A DNA stretch of 64,000 bases from Bifidobacterium miconisargentati (GTDB lineage Bacteria > Actinomycetota > Actinomycetes > Actinomycetales > Bifidobacteriaceae). The notes under the pieces were generated by a model. That model was not told where the DNA came from and did not search any database. It was given only the letters and a program-made list of their open reading frames with translations. Within the stretch, counting starts at the first letter, position 1. Each line of letters starts with the position of its first letter. A program made the position numbers and the translations under genes. The stretch is from the NCBI RefSeq assembly GCF_019331675.1, contig NZ_JAHBBJ010000013.1, positions 36,936 to 100,935 of the forward strand, read 5' to 3'. Positions 19,253-27,323 of the stretch are shown one piece after another.

Positions 19253-19510
19253 GAGCGGTAAAACGGGGAGCAGGTGCCGCCGATGCTCTTTTTATGGCAT
19301 GCATGCGGGGCAGAGCAGGCGTCACATACCTTCATAACCCCAATACAAGCCTGTTAGCGGGGCAGAACAGGCAATACGCAACCGGCTTTCCCCGCTGGCA
19401 GCCAGTTAACGCGGCAATACAGCTAGTAGTGCCCTCTGGCACCCCGCTCACATCATTTCAGCGCGGTAGAACAGGTATTACGCAGCCGATTGGCCCCACA
19501 TTGGAATCGT
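19253..19510. repeat. Upstream arm of a 52-bp-period tandem repeat array
   Basis: Five units start at 19253, 19303, 19355, 19407 and 19459 (spacings 50, 52, 52, 52). Each opens with a version of CAGCGGGGCAGAACAGGG and, 34 bases later, carries a version of GCCCCGC. The two blocks are complementary, so hairpins can form within or between units. The bases between them are not conserved. A weak sixth unit may lie at ~19199. Period 52 is not a multiple of three, so this is non-coding. Confidence 0.75.
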
Positions 19511-19539
19511 CGAAGATGCGTCTGACGGCCGACCACCCA

Positions 19540-19570
19540 TTATCCACATACTTATCCACATCTATCCACA
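19540..19570 (+). promoter_or_regulatory. Cluster of three DnaA-box-like sequences
   Basis: TTATCCACA at 19540-19548 and 19552-19560, and CTATCCACA at 19562-19570, all in the same orientation. The first two match the consensus DnaA box exactly. No dnaA, dnaN or rpmH gene is near, so this is not the main origin. The cluster lies about 70-100 bp before the start of the next gene. Confidence 0.6.
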
Positions 19571-19640
19571 ATTCAGCACTTTGCTGAGAAGCTGCACCCA
19601 CATTGGCCGCTCCGCCTTTCCCGAGAGGCATTCGCCGGCA

Positions 19641-19646
19641 TATGGT
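19641..19646 (+). promoter_or_regulatory. -10 element before the DUF559/AbiEi-like gene
   Basis: TATGGT lies seven bases before the ATG at 19654. The spacing matches other leaderless starts in this window and helps choose that ATG over the one at 19603. Confidence 0.4.
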
Positions 19647-19653
19647 CATTGCC

Positions 19654-20616
19654 ATGAAACATCACAAAGTCGTGGAAACGTTAATGCAACAGGCCGAAAC
19701 AGAACGCCGCTGTGCCGTCGGCAAAGACAAAGCTCAGCGTTCCGCATTGGAGCGGCGGGCCAAGGCACAGGAGCTGAAGCGCGTATTCCCCAATATGTAC
19801 GTATCACCCACCTATTGGGATTCCCTGAATCCCGCGGAACGATCGACGCATATCGCCCGTACGCTGCACCTCAAACATCCGAATTGGATATTCGCCGGAA
19901 TCACCGCGGCGAGCATCCACGGTTTTGACCATCCGTGGATGATGCATGACGGCACCATCGCCATCGTCGCCCCCGGTAAGGGTGCAGATGCAAGCACCGC
20001 CCTGGTGCGGCGAATTTTCATACCGTCATGCACTCCGGCATACGTGGATGGCATTCCCGTGACCGACGGAGCCAGAACCGTAGTGGATTGCGGCCTTATG
20101 CACGAATTCCGCCTGGCCTTGCCCGTCATCGACTCCGCGCTGGCCAGCGGCGTCGCCGCAAGTGACATACTCGCCATCTGCGGCAACTCCCGGAAAGACT
20201 GCACAACGGTATTCCGGCTTTTGCATCATGCCAATCCCGCCAGCGAGAATGGCGGCGAATCGCTGGCTCGCGGCACCATCATCGAAGGCGGATACGCGAC
20301 TCCGGAAATTCAGCAGACCATCATCGATCCTCAAACCGGCATGGCATATCGGGTGGATTTCATGTGGAGACTCGCCGACGGCCGCATCATCGTGGGCGAA
20401 TTTGACGGCACACGAAAATATGTGGATCCGGATATGTCGGGGCGCAAGACCATACAGGGCGTGGTTCACGATGAAAGGGCACGTGAGGATGCACTACGCC
20501 GGGCGAAGGTCGCCACGGTCGTGCGGTTTACATTCGACGACGTGTTGCGTAGACGACCGCTTTGGAACAAATTACAGACGGCCGGCATACCGAAGACGCG
20601 CAGTTTGTGGTTCTGA
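19654..20616 (+). CDS. DUF559/AbiEi-like protein with Vsr-type nuclease fold
   Basis: Resembles the actinobacterial family described as type IV antitoxin AbiEi-like with a C-terminal DUF559 (very-short-patch-repair endonuclease-like) domain. The middle part shows the AbiEi-type HWIFAGITAASIHGF-like segment (WIFAGITAASIHGF) and GARTVVDCGLMHEF. The C-terminal nuclease-like core reads YRVDFMWRLADGRIIVGEFDGTRKY, giving the D...ExD...K arrangement of this fold, then VVRFTFDDVLRRRPLWNKLQ. No partner AbiEii toxin gene is adjacent. I chose ATG 19654 (MKHHKVVETL); 19603 is an alternative. The gene is bracketed by tandem 52-bp repeats, the downstream array starting at its stop codon. Whether it cleaves DNA is not shown. 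Confidence 0.7.
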   Translation: MKHHKVVETLMQQAETERRCAVGKDKAQRSALERRAKAQELKRVFPNMYVSPTYWDSLNPAERSTHIARTLHLKHPNWIFAGITAASIHGFDHPWMMHDGTIAIVAPGKGADASTALVRRIFIPSCTPAYVDGIPVTDGARTVVDCGLMHEFRLALPVIDSALASGVAASDILAICGNSRKDCTTVFRLLHHANPASENGGESLARGTIIEGGYATPEIQQTIIDPQTGMAYRVDFMWRLADGRIIVGEFDGTRKYVDPDMSGRKTIQGVVHDERAREDALRRAKVATVVRFTFDDVLRRRPLWNKLQTAGIPKTRSLWF

Positions 20617-21085
20617 GGGAAGCATAACGGGGAGTATCTGCCTGATTGGTCACGCCGGGCCAAGGTGCAGCGAGGCAAGCCAGGCAGAAACCGCACGTAA
20701 CGCCCCGCGGGAGGTCTGCCAGCGAGGCAAACAAGGCATCATATGCCGGCAATGCCCCACTAGGGACTCGTCAGCGGGACGAATCGGGGACCTATTCGCG
20801 TTCACGCCCCGCTCAGAATCCGGCAGCGGAGCAGAAGGGGGACCAGCCATCGGCAATCCCCCGCTGAGCTTCTATCAGCGGGACGGCACAGGGAGCAATC
20901 ACCATCCTTGCCCCGCAGGATATCCGCTGGCAGGGGCAGAACAGGGGCAGCTGCCCCTTATGCCCCCATCAGATGCCTATCAACGAGGCGGCATAGGGAT
21001 CAATTCACCTTTCTTGCTCGGCGGAACAGCCATCAGCAAGCAAGAAAGGACATATCTGTAGAACCGCGTTTTACCTGCCGTCAGC
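20616..21085. repeat. Downstream arm of the 52-bp-period tandem repeat array
   Basis: Nine units start at 20616, 20668, 20720, 20772, 20824, 20876, 20928, 20981 and 21034, with spacing 52 (last two 53). The first unit begins on the final base of the preceding gene's stop codon. Unit starts vary around CAGCGGGGCAGAACAGGG and position 35-41 around GCCCCGC; the last two units are decayed. The intervening 16-base and 11-base segments differ in every unit. No gene is credible here. Confidence 0.8.
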
Positions 21086-21129
21086 GCCCGCTCGGCAACA
21101 CTCAGGAGAGCGAGCACAATACTGAACGG

Positions 21130-21236
21130 CCCTGCTAAGCCAGGATTGACGTGCATCCAATCCGACTGCGCCAGCAGATCCTCCGGCAAGGGGCGCCGAG
21201 AATAAGGACCACATGTCAATCTTGGTTCAACAGAGA
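21130..21236. mobile_element. Degenerate MITE-like element, copy 2
   Basis: The right end ATGTCAATCTTGGTTCAACA (21213 on) matches other copies. The left end, CCTGCTAAGCCAGGATTGAC, is diverged. The core is shortened to CTCCGGCAAGGGGCGCCGAG. It lies between the repeat array and the ABC permease gene. Confidence 0.6.
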
Positions 21237-21336
21237 CTGCTGAATCCCTCAAACCCCGACGAACTCGCGGACAGGACACGTCGAGGGTATTGAGCAACGC
21301 CTGCTGAAGCATCGAAGAAACAGGCGCCGTATGCCG

Positions 21337-22323
21337 TCACTTCACATCGGCGCGTTGCGTGACGATGAGGCCTCCGATCCAGGCGGCGGCGACCCAGGCG
21401 AGCAGAATGAGGCCGGACTGCCACCATTCGGGAATCCAGTAGTCCTGCAGGACCGAGACCGAGGAGACGGCATCGCTGCGGATGCTGCCGCCGAGGAAGT
21501 TGTTCATCGCCATGTCGGGCGTGAGGTAGGCCAGGGTGCCGAGCCAGGAGACCTGGCTGACCGCCATGGAGACGATGGCCAGTATGGAGGAGAGGACCAT
21601 GAGCAGTACGACCACCGTGCTCACGCCGCCCACTGTGGAGCGGGTCAGTGCCCCCAATCCCACCGCCATCAGGGCGATGAGCATGATGATCAGAGGGAAG
21701 CCGGCCACGGTGATGGGGATGATGCGCCACTGGTCGTCTTTGAGCGGCGTGACGTCATAGCCTCTGGCGAACAGCAACAGCATGCCGGATGCCAGCAATA
21801 TGCCCACGATTCCGGAAGCGAGCGCGTACAGCGCCACGGCAAGCGATTTGCCGACGTAGAACATGCCGCGTCTGGGATTGGCGGTCAGGCTGGATTGGAT
21901 GGCGGACGTGGTGTACTCGCTGGTGATGGCCATGACGCCGAAGATGCCGATCACCAGCGCCGCGGTGCTGCCCGAGGACGCCAGCACGGCCCACAGATCG
22001 GCGGCGGCGAGCGGCTTGGGATGGTCAAGCGTTTTGCCGGTGGTGATGTCGATGGTGGCCATGAACGTGATGGTCCAGGCACTCAGCGCGGCCATGCCCA
22101 CCATGAGTGCGGAGGCCAGGCCGAGCAGGATCCAGGTGGAGTTCAGCGATTTGAGCTTGAGCAGCTCGGCCTTGAGCACGCCGAGAAAGGACAATCGGAT
22201 ACGGCGACTCCAACGGTTGGCGCGGCGTCCGGTTTCACGGGACGAGGCAGGGACACGGTCCCCGGCCATGGCCGTTTTCTCACCATCCGGATTCAAGGCA
22301 TCCATCTCCGGGCCGTTCATCAT
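21337..22323 (-). CDS. ABC-2 type transporter permease
   Basis: Membrane subunit of an export-type ABC transporter. After ~50 cytoplasmic residues there is FLGVLKAELLKLKSLNSTW, the usual start of ABC-2 permeases, followed by about six hydrophobic segments (for example STWILLGLASALMVGMAALSA, VLLMVLSSILAIVSM). EYTTSAIQSSLTANPRRG is the typical coupling region of the antibiotic/bacteriocin-exporter type. The start overlaps the ATPase stop by four bases (ATGA), so translation is coupled. The substrate is unknown; self-protection or lantibiotic immunity is one option. Length 328 aa. Confidence 0.85.
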   Translation of the reverse strand: MMNGPEMDALNPDGEKTAMAGDRVPASSRETGRRANRWSRRIRLSFLGVLKAELLKLKSLNSTWILLGLASALMVGMAALSAWTITFMATIDITTGKTLDHPKPLAAADLWAVLASSGSTAALVIGIFGVMAITSEYTTSAIQSSLTANPRRGMFYVGKSLAVALYALASGIVGILLASGMLLLFARGYDVTPLKDDQWRIIPITVAGFPLIIMLIALMAVGLGALTRSTVGGVSTVVVLLMVLSSILAIVSMAVSQVSWLGTLAYLTPDMAMNNFLGGSIRSDAVSSVSVLQDYWIPEWWQSGLILLAWVAAAWIGGLIVTQRADVK

Positions 22324-23258
22324 CCGACCTCCTGCGCACGGTATTCGGTTTGGTTATGGGTCAGAGCCATGTATGCCTCCTCAAGCGAGGCGTGTTCCTC
22401 GACGAGTTCGTAGGTGATCAGCCCCGCCTGGGCGAACACGCGGGCGGCGGCCACCAGATCGGCACCGGTGATGCGGAACACCTCGCCCATGGGCGGGTCC
22501 GCAGGCGTGCGTTGGTCCGGCGTGACGCTGACTCCTTCAGCATTGGCGAAAATCGCCATGAGCTTGGCCGGTTCGGGTGTGACCACGCGGATGGAACGTG
22601 CGGAATGCTCGGCCACGAACCTGCCGACCGTGGTGGTTTCCAGAATGCGTCCCTGGCCGATGATCACGAGGTTGTCCGCGGTGAGCGCCACCTCGCTCAT
22701 CAGGTGCGAGCTCAGAAGCACGGCACGTCCCTGCGAGGCATAGTAGCGGCACAGTTCACGCACCCATTTGACGCCTTCCGGGTCGAGTCCGTTGATCGGC
22801 TCGTCCAATACCAGGTTATGCGGGTCTCCCAGCAGGGCCGCGGCGATGGACAGCCGCTGGCTCATGCCGAGCGAGAAGCGGCCCGCTTTGGTCTTGGCCA
22901 CGCTGGTCAGGCCGGTCATGTCGATAACCTCGTCCACCCGGCGTCTGGGGATGTTGTTGGTGTAGGCCAGCGCAAGCAGATGGTCACGGGCCGAACGCGA
23001 CCGATGCGCCGACTTGGCGTCCAGCACCGCTCCGACGGCACGCATGGGCGCGCGCAGGCTGACGAATGGCTTGCCGTCGATCAGCGCATGGCCGTCGTCC
23101 GGAGCGATCAGACCGAGCATCGCGCGCATGGTGGTGGATTTGCCGGCACCGTTGGGTCCCAGAAAACCGGTGACCTTGCCGTCCTCGGCGGTGAACGTCA
23201 CGTCACTGAGTGCTTGTTTGGATTTGAACCGTTTACTGAGCCCCTCAACCTCAATCAT
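22320..23258 (-). CDS. ABC transporter ATP-binding protein
   Basis: ATPase partner of the permease that overlaps it by four bases. Walker A is LGPNGAGKSTTMRAM, the signature is FSLGMSQRLSIAAALLG, and Walker B is LVLDEPINGLDPEGV. Residues ~1-220 form the nucleotide-binding domain. The C-terminal ~90 residues (GEVFRITGADLVAAARVFA) match exporters of the CcmA/drug-resistance type. TAGAGT lies six bases before the ATG, so the operon may start leaderless. Length 312 aa. Nothing next to it indicates the cargo. Confidence 0.92.
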   Translation of the reverse strand: MIEVEGLSKRFKSKQALSDVTFTAEDGKVTGFLGPNGAGKSTTMRAMLGLIAPDDGHALIDGKPFVSLRAPMRAVGAVLDAKSAHRSRSARDHLLALAYTNNIPRRRVDEVIDMTGLTSVAKTKAGRFSLGMSQRLSIAAALLGDPHNLVLDEPINGLDPEGVKWVRELCRYYASQGRAVLLSSHLMSEVALTADNLVIIGQGRILETTTVGRFVAEHSARSIRVVTPEPAKLMAIFANAEGVSVTPDQRTPADPPMGEVFRITGADLVAAARVFAQAGLITYELVEEHASLEEAYMALTHNQTEYRAQEVG

Positions 23259-23264
23259 GGTTCA

Positions 23265-23270
23265 ACTCTA
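23265..23270 (-). promoter_or_regulatory. -10 element of the ABC exporter operon (leaderless)
   Basis: TAGAGT on the minus strand, six bases before the ATG at 23258. No ribosome binding site is seen between them. Confidence 0.45.
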
Positions 23271-23390
23271 GGCGACAAGCCGGCACCTCGCCAGTGCGAC
23301 GGCCTGGCTGTCGACGTATGGCTACCCGTTTTGGCACCGTACGCATCGGGGGCAGAACGTTCCGGTCCGTGCAGATCGGAATCGCCGTGT

Positions 23391-24407
23391 CTATCGGCCG
23401 ATAACCGCGTGCTGGGCGATCCAGGCGTGCATCGCCACAGCGGCGGCCGCACCGGCGTTGATGGAACGGACCGAACCGAATTGGGAGATGTAGACCACGT
23501 CGTCGGCCAAGTCGAGAGCCTTCTGGCTCAGACCTGGGCCTTCGGCACCGAACAGGAGCAGGCAGCGCTTGGGGAAAACGTAGGTTTCCATCGGCACCGC
23601 ACCGGGAATGATGTCGAGGGCGATGACGCGGGCGGCCTCCAGCTCCTTGATGCGCGCGTCCGCGGCGGTGAGTTCGGCCAGCGCGGATTGTCTGGCGTCA
23701 GGGACCGAGACCGATGCGTGCGTATCAGACGGAACGGGATTGGACGGGAGCGGGGCGACCGATGCACTGGCAGCCGCGGCGGGGGTTCGGGCCGGAACGC
23801 CGAAATCCCCGGCATCGATGTCCGCCATGAGCCTGTCGTTTTCGGAGATCAGCGATGCGGCCGAGGGGCGTGGCGTCAGAACCGCGGATTCATGGACGTG
23901 TACGGCGGCGGCCGCGGCGCGGGCACGCTCGTAGGCGATTTCGCCGGCGATGCGGTTGCGCCAGCATTCCACCAGCTCGGCGATGGACGGGTGATGCTCC
24001 ACGTGCTGGTAGAGCTCGGTCATCAACGCGCCCTTGCGGTTCCACTTGTGAGGCCCGACGATATGCACGCGCCTTGCCTGGAAGGCATTGGCGGTGCGCA
24101 CCATGGAGCCGATGTTGAAGTCGTGGGTCCAGTTCTCCACTGCGACTTCGAAATCATGACGGCCACGAACGTCCAGATCGTCCTTGATGGCCTGCACGGA
24201 CCAATACCGGTATCGGTCGAGCACGTTGCGCCGATCGCCTTCGTTCAGGAGTTCCGTATCGAAACGGGAATCGTAGTTGGGTGATGCGGCATCATCCGGA
24301 CGGGGTTCGTCGGGATGTGTTTCGACCCACGGGCCTACGCCGATTTCACGGAATTCGGGTTCGCCGGATGCCTTGGCGGCCAGGGAAATCTGATTCGGCG
24401 CGTGCAA
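23391..24407 (-). CDS. SPOUT (TrmH-family) RNA methyltransferase with an internal insert
   Basis: Transfers methyl from SAM to RNA, probably 2'-O of a tRNA or rRNA nucleotide. Motif 1 is DFNIGSMVRTANAFQARRVHI; motif 2 is LLLFGAEGPGLS; motif 3 is SQFGSVRSINAGAAAAVAMHAW. Between motifs 1 and 2 the usual short linker is expanded by roughly 100 residues rich in Ala/Ser/Pro (HVHESAVLTPRPSAAS, PARTPAAAASASVAPLPSN). I chose TTG at 24407 because AGGAGG lies eight bases upstream; the GTG at 24431 lacks such a site. The target base is not deducible. Confidence 0.82.
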   Translation of the reverse strand: MHAPNQISLAAKASGEPEFREIGVGPWVETHPDEPRPDDAASPNYDSRFDTELLNEGDRRNVLDRYRYWSVQAIKDDLDVRGRHDFEVAVENWTHDFNIGSMVRTANAFQARRVHIVGPHKWNRKGALMTELYQHVEHHPSIAELVECWRNRIAGEIAYERARAAAAAVHVHESAVLTPRPSAASLISENDRLMADIDAGDFGVPARTPAAAASASVAPLPSNPVPSDTHASVSVPDARQSALAELTAADARIKELEAARVIALDIIPGAVPMETYVFPKRCLLLFGAEGPGLSQKALDLADDVVYISQFGSVRSINAGAAAAVAMHAWIAQHAVIGR

Positions 24408-24438
24408 GCCGCATACCTCCTGTGATTGCACATCATGG

Positions 24439-24544
24439 TTTTCGCCAGAATCAGGCGAAAAGTATTGGAAAACCGTTGGTATTAGGCGGATTCCCGGAGA
24501 GACACGATTAACGAGGGCACTCTCTCAGGAAAACAATCCGCCTA
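24439..24544. terminator. Two hairpins between the phosphoribosyltransferase-like and SPOUT genes
   Basis: TTTTCGCC/GGCGAAAA with a 7-base loop at 24439-24462, and a larger structure whose ends TAGGCGGATT (24483-24492) and AATCCGCCTA (24535-24544) pair perfectly. The second begins about 40 bp after the stop of the minus-strand gene at 24586 and is its likely terminator. Confidence 0.55.
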
Positions 24545-24585
24545 TGACAGATGAAATCTGCTCAATCGAAACCGGCAACGACGAA

Positions 24586-25215
24586 TTACCGCAGCTCGGA
24601 TTCGTCGAAGACCTGGACGAAGGGCAGGATGTGGCTCTCGCCGGTGGAGGGGTTGATGACGTCGATGTTCTTCGCGCCGCCGCCGACCAGCGAGGCGATG
24701 GCCACCACAGAGGCGCCCAGCTGTTCCACCACGCCGAAATCGAGGCTCAGCTCGTTGCCGTTGCGCAGGGTAACCAGGGAGCTGGTCTGCACATATGACT
24801 TCTCGGACAACCATGCGTCCAGCAGCACCACACGGCGGCCTTCGATGGACGGCCCCTTGATGGACGGATAGACGAAGTCCATGACGAATCCGTCCAGGTC
24901 CTCGCCGCGGGAGGCGGCTGCCTGCATCATCGCGGAGACCATCGGCACGGCGGCGGCGGTCAGGGCGCCAACCGCGTCGAAGTCGTCCACCGAGTAGCCG
25001 GCGTCCTCAAGGGCGTCGAGCAGCACATGGCCCATCACCACGGCCGCGCGGTGGTCGAAGGTCACGGCGGCCAGTTCGGAGAAGGGACGGCCCACCACGT
25101 GCTCTTTGAGCAGGGAGGCCAGCTGCTCGCGCGGGTCAAGCATGGCGAAATCGGTGGCGTTCTTCGAGGCGGCAAGGTCCGGGGTGCCGGTACGGCGGAA
25201 TCCAGATTCAGTCAT
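24586..25215 (-). CDS. Phosphoribosyltransferase-like protein, PRPP loop degenerate (orotate PRTase-like)
   Basis: The fold resembles type I phosphoribosyltransferases of the PyrE group: a central stretch VVMGHVLLDALEDAGYSVDDF, DAVGALTAAAVPMVSAMMQAA, then a beta strand RRVVLLDAWLSEKSY. In active enzymes this last motif reads like VVDDVxTTG; here the acidic pair and the TG of the PRPP loop are missing. The protein may therefore be a regulatory or altered-substrate member. Length 209 aa is normal. TAGTCT sits six bases before the ATG, suggesting a leaderless start. It lies between rmuC and the SPOUT gene on the same strand. I would not call it pyrE. Confidence 0.55.
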   Translation of the reverse strand: MTESGFRRTGTPDLAASKNATDFAMLDPREQLASLLKEHVVGRPFSELAAVTFDHRAAVVMGHVLLDALEDAGYSVDDFDAVGALTAAAVPMVSAMMQAAASRGEDLDGFVMDFVYPSIKGPSIEGRRVVLLDAWLSEKSYVQTSSLVTLRNGNELSLDFGVVEQLGASVVAIASLVGGGAKNIDVINPSTGESHILPFVQVFDESELR

Positions 25216-25221
25216 GTTCCC

Positions 25222-25227
25222 AGACTA
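25222..25227 (-). promoter_or_regulatory. -10 element before the phosphoribosyltransferase-like gene
   Basis: TAGTCT on the minus strand six bases before the ATG at 25215. The intervening GGGAAC could also be a weak ribosome binding site, so leaderless initiation is only a possibility. Confidence 0.35.
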
Positions 25228-25283
25228 TCGCCTGAGGGGGTCAGGGATGGGCTGGAACCCGGCCGCAATCGGAACACGTCGGC

Positions 25284-26723
25284 TCAGTCTTTGGCGTTAT
25301 CGGACGAATCGGAGTCCGAGGGCGCAACCTCGGGCGCGGCGAGCTCGTTGATGTTGCCCGATTCGGATTCGATGAGCGGCACTTCGCCGATGATCTTGGT
25401 GGGCTCGATCTTCTGCAGCTTGCGCGCCGTGGGCAGCACGCGCTTCTCCAGACTGGCGGCGAACTTGTTATAGGCGCCGACCGTCTTGGAGATCTGCGTG
25501 CCGAGCTTGGTGGCGTAATCGCCCAGCACGGCGAAACGGTCGTACAGTTCACGGGACAGATCGAACAGCTGCTTGGCGTCATCGGTCAGGGACTGCTGCT
25601 GCCAGGCATACGCCACGGACTTCAGCACAGCCCACAGCGTGACCGGCGAAGTGAGCGCCACCTTGCGGGAGAAGGCGTCGTCCATCAGCGTGGAGTCGGC
25701 TTCGAGCGCGGCCTGAAGCAATGCCTCGTTGGGGATGAACGCCACCACGAAGTCCGGGGCCGTGTCGAAGGCGTTCCAGTAGGCCTTCTCGCCGAGGGCA
25801 CGCACATGCTCGCGCAGCGCCTTGGCATGCGAACGCAGCAGCTCGTCTCGCCGCGCCAATTCTTCCGGACTAGCGGTTTCCGGAATCTCGCAGGCGCGCT
25901 GGTAATCGGCGTACGGCACCTTGGCGTCAATCGGAATGGTCTTGCCGCCCGGAAGGTGGACAATCATATCCGGTCGCAGCGTGCGGCCGTCCGCACCGGT
26001 GACCACCACCTGCGTATCGAAGTCCACATGTTCCAGAAGTCCCGCGGATTCCACGATGTTCTTCAGCTGGGCCTCACCCCAAGCGCCACGCACCTTGTTG
26101 TTGCGCAGCGCGGCGGACAGGGAGCTGGTCTCCTTGTCCAAGCGAGCCTGCTGATCATTGAGCCCCTTGAGCTGGGCCCCGAGGGCGCCCATCTCCTGCT
26201 TGCGGCCCTCCTCGATCTGCGTGACCTTGTTCTGCAGCGCATCGAGGTTCTTGGCGACCGGAGCCAGCGCCTCCAGCACCTTGCTCTGTTCCTGGAGCCG
26301 CGCCTCCTGCTCGCGTCGCTTCGTTTCCGCGGCCTCCGCTTCGGCACGACGACGTTCCTCGGCAGCCTTGGCCTCAGCCTGGCGACGTTCCTCGGCCTCG
26401 GCAGCGGCGCGCTCACGCTCATGCTGGATGCGAATCTGCTCGGCCTGCTGCGCTTGTGCCAACTGCGACTTCACGAACGCCAACTGGCGTTCCGCACCTT
26501 CCATCTGAGCACGGGCGGCGGCTTTCACGGCATGCAGCTCGGCGATTTCGGATCGGGCGGACTCCAATGCGGCGCGCGCCTCCTCCAATTCCTCGGCCTT
26601 GGCACCGCGGGCCATCTCCTGGCCCTTGTTCCGCCCCAGCAGGAATCCGGCGGCGAGTCCCATCACGACTCCGACCACCAGTACCAGCACCACAATTACT
26701 ACGGTTCCCATTTGTTCAGACAT
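25284..26723 (-). CDS. rmuC: DNA recombination protein RmuC homologue
   Basis: RmuC limits inversion or recombination at short repeats and has a restriction-like nuclease fold. The N-terminus is one transmembrane helix (VVIVVLVLVVGVVMGLAAGF), then a coiled coil of ~140 residues with many Glu/Ala/Arg (ERERAAAEAEERRQAEAKAA). The conserved C-terminal core has RNNKVRGAWGEAQLKNIVE, IPIDAKVPYADYQ and FVVAFIPNEALLQAAL. I chose ATG 26723 (MSEQMGTVV); a longer frame to 26774 has no support. The product is 479 aa. The tail after ~440 is acidic and low-complexity. Confidence 0.93.
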   Translation of the reverse strand: MSEQMGTVVIVVLVLVVGVVMGLAAGFLLGRNKGQEMARGAKAEELEEARAALESARSEIAELHAVKAAARAQMEGAERQLAFVKSQLAQAQQAEQIRIQHERERAAAEAEERRQAEAKAAEERRRAEAEAAETKRREQEARLQEQSKVLEALAPVAKNLDALQNKVTQIEEGRKQEMGALGAQLKGLNDQQARLDKETSSLSAALRNNKVRGAWGEAQLKNIVESAGLLEHVDFDTQVVVTGADGRTLRPDMIVHLPGGKTIPIDAKVPYADYQRACEIPETASPEELARRDELLRSHAKALREHVRALGEKAYWNAFDTAPDFVVAFIPNEALLQAALEADSTLMDDAFSRKVALTSPVTLWAVLKSVAYAWQQQSLTDDAKQLFDLSRELYDRFAVLGDYATKLGTQISKTVGAYNKFAASLEKRVLPTARKLQKIEPTKIIGEVPLIESESGNINELAAPEVAPSDSDSSDNAKD

Positions 26724-26845
26724 GGTTCCCAGTATCGCATTGTTTGAGAAGGACGGTAAAATTTTTCCCTTCACACCGGAATCACGCCGTTTTCAGGCCT
26801 CTCGCCGAGATTCCGGCGCTCAGAAGGTAGAAGAAACCCCATCCA

Positions 26846-27127
26846 TCAGGACTTGACGAGACGGGCGATGGCGGCGGAGGCCTCGGCGAGCTTCTCATCG
26901 GCCACGGGACCACCCTCGGCGGAGGCCTGACGCACGCAATGGTTGAGGTGGTCGTCCAACAGCAGCAACGCCACGGATTTCAACGCGGAATTCGAGGCGG
27001 AAATCTGCGTGAGGATGTCGATGCAGTACTTGTCGTCCTCCACCATCTGCTCGATGGCGCGCACCTGTCCCTCGATGCGGCGCAGCCGCGCCACCACCTT
27101 CGACTTGTCGCCGCTATAGCCGTGCAT
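26846..27127 (-). CDS. csoR: CsoR-family copper-sensing repressor
   Basis: Four-helix DNA-binding repressor released by Cu(I). The Cu ligands are in place: Cys35 (DDKYCIDIL), His60 and Cys64 (LLDDHLNHCV), spaced H-x3-C. LRRIEGQVRAIEQMVEDD is the family's first helix. Length 93 aa is at the short end of the family. The ATG at 27127 begins MHGYSGDKSK. It is divergent from copA, and a CsoR-type operator lies in front of copA, so CsoR most likely represses the copper exporter and perhaps itself. Confidence 0.92.
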   Translation of the reverse strand: MHGYSGDKSKVVARLRRIEGQVRAIEQMVEDDKYCIDILTQISASNSALKSVALLLLDDHLNHCVRQASAEGGPVADEKLAEASAAIARLVKS

Positions 27128-27152
27128 AAATCCACCAGCCTTTCCGCAAAGC

Positions 27153-27282
27153 CCCGTCAAACCAAAATCGTCATAAATCCGATTGGGCCACCCCTCAGAC
27201 CGCCCCGCAGCCAGCTCCCCCGGCAAGGGGAGCCAGGGACGAAGACCGTGCCGATCCCGGAATCTTGGTTTGACAGACCTCT
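27153..27282. mobile_element. Degenerate MITE-like element between csoR and copA, copy 3
   Basis: The left end GTCAAACCAAAATCGTCAT and right end GGAATCTTGGTTTGACAGAC are diverged inverted repeats of the family. The core retains CAGCTCCCCCGGCAAGGGGA. It starts 26 bp upstream of the csoR ATG and leaves the CsoR operator on the copA side, so it may separate csoR from the original shared promoter. Confidence 0.6.
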
Positions 27283-27323
27283 TTCGCTATCCGTTATTCC
27301 TCAAGCTGAACACACCACATTAT

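Noticed and set aside
19540..19570. Calling the DnaA-box cluster the chromosomal origin
   Set aside because: No dnaA, dnaN, rpmH or gidB-type neighbours and no AT-rich unwinding region of the expected size.
19253..21085. Calling the 52-bp array a canonical CRISPR
   Set aside because: Repeats are only partly conserved, the conserved blocks are split within the unit, and no cas gene is near. Kept as an unusual array instead.
24586..25215. Naming the gene pyrE
   Set aside because: The PRPP-binding motif is not intact and no pyrimidine genes are adjacent.
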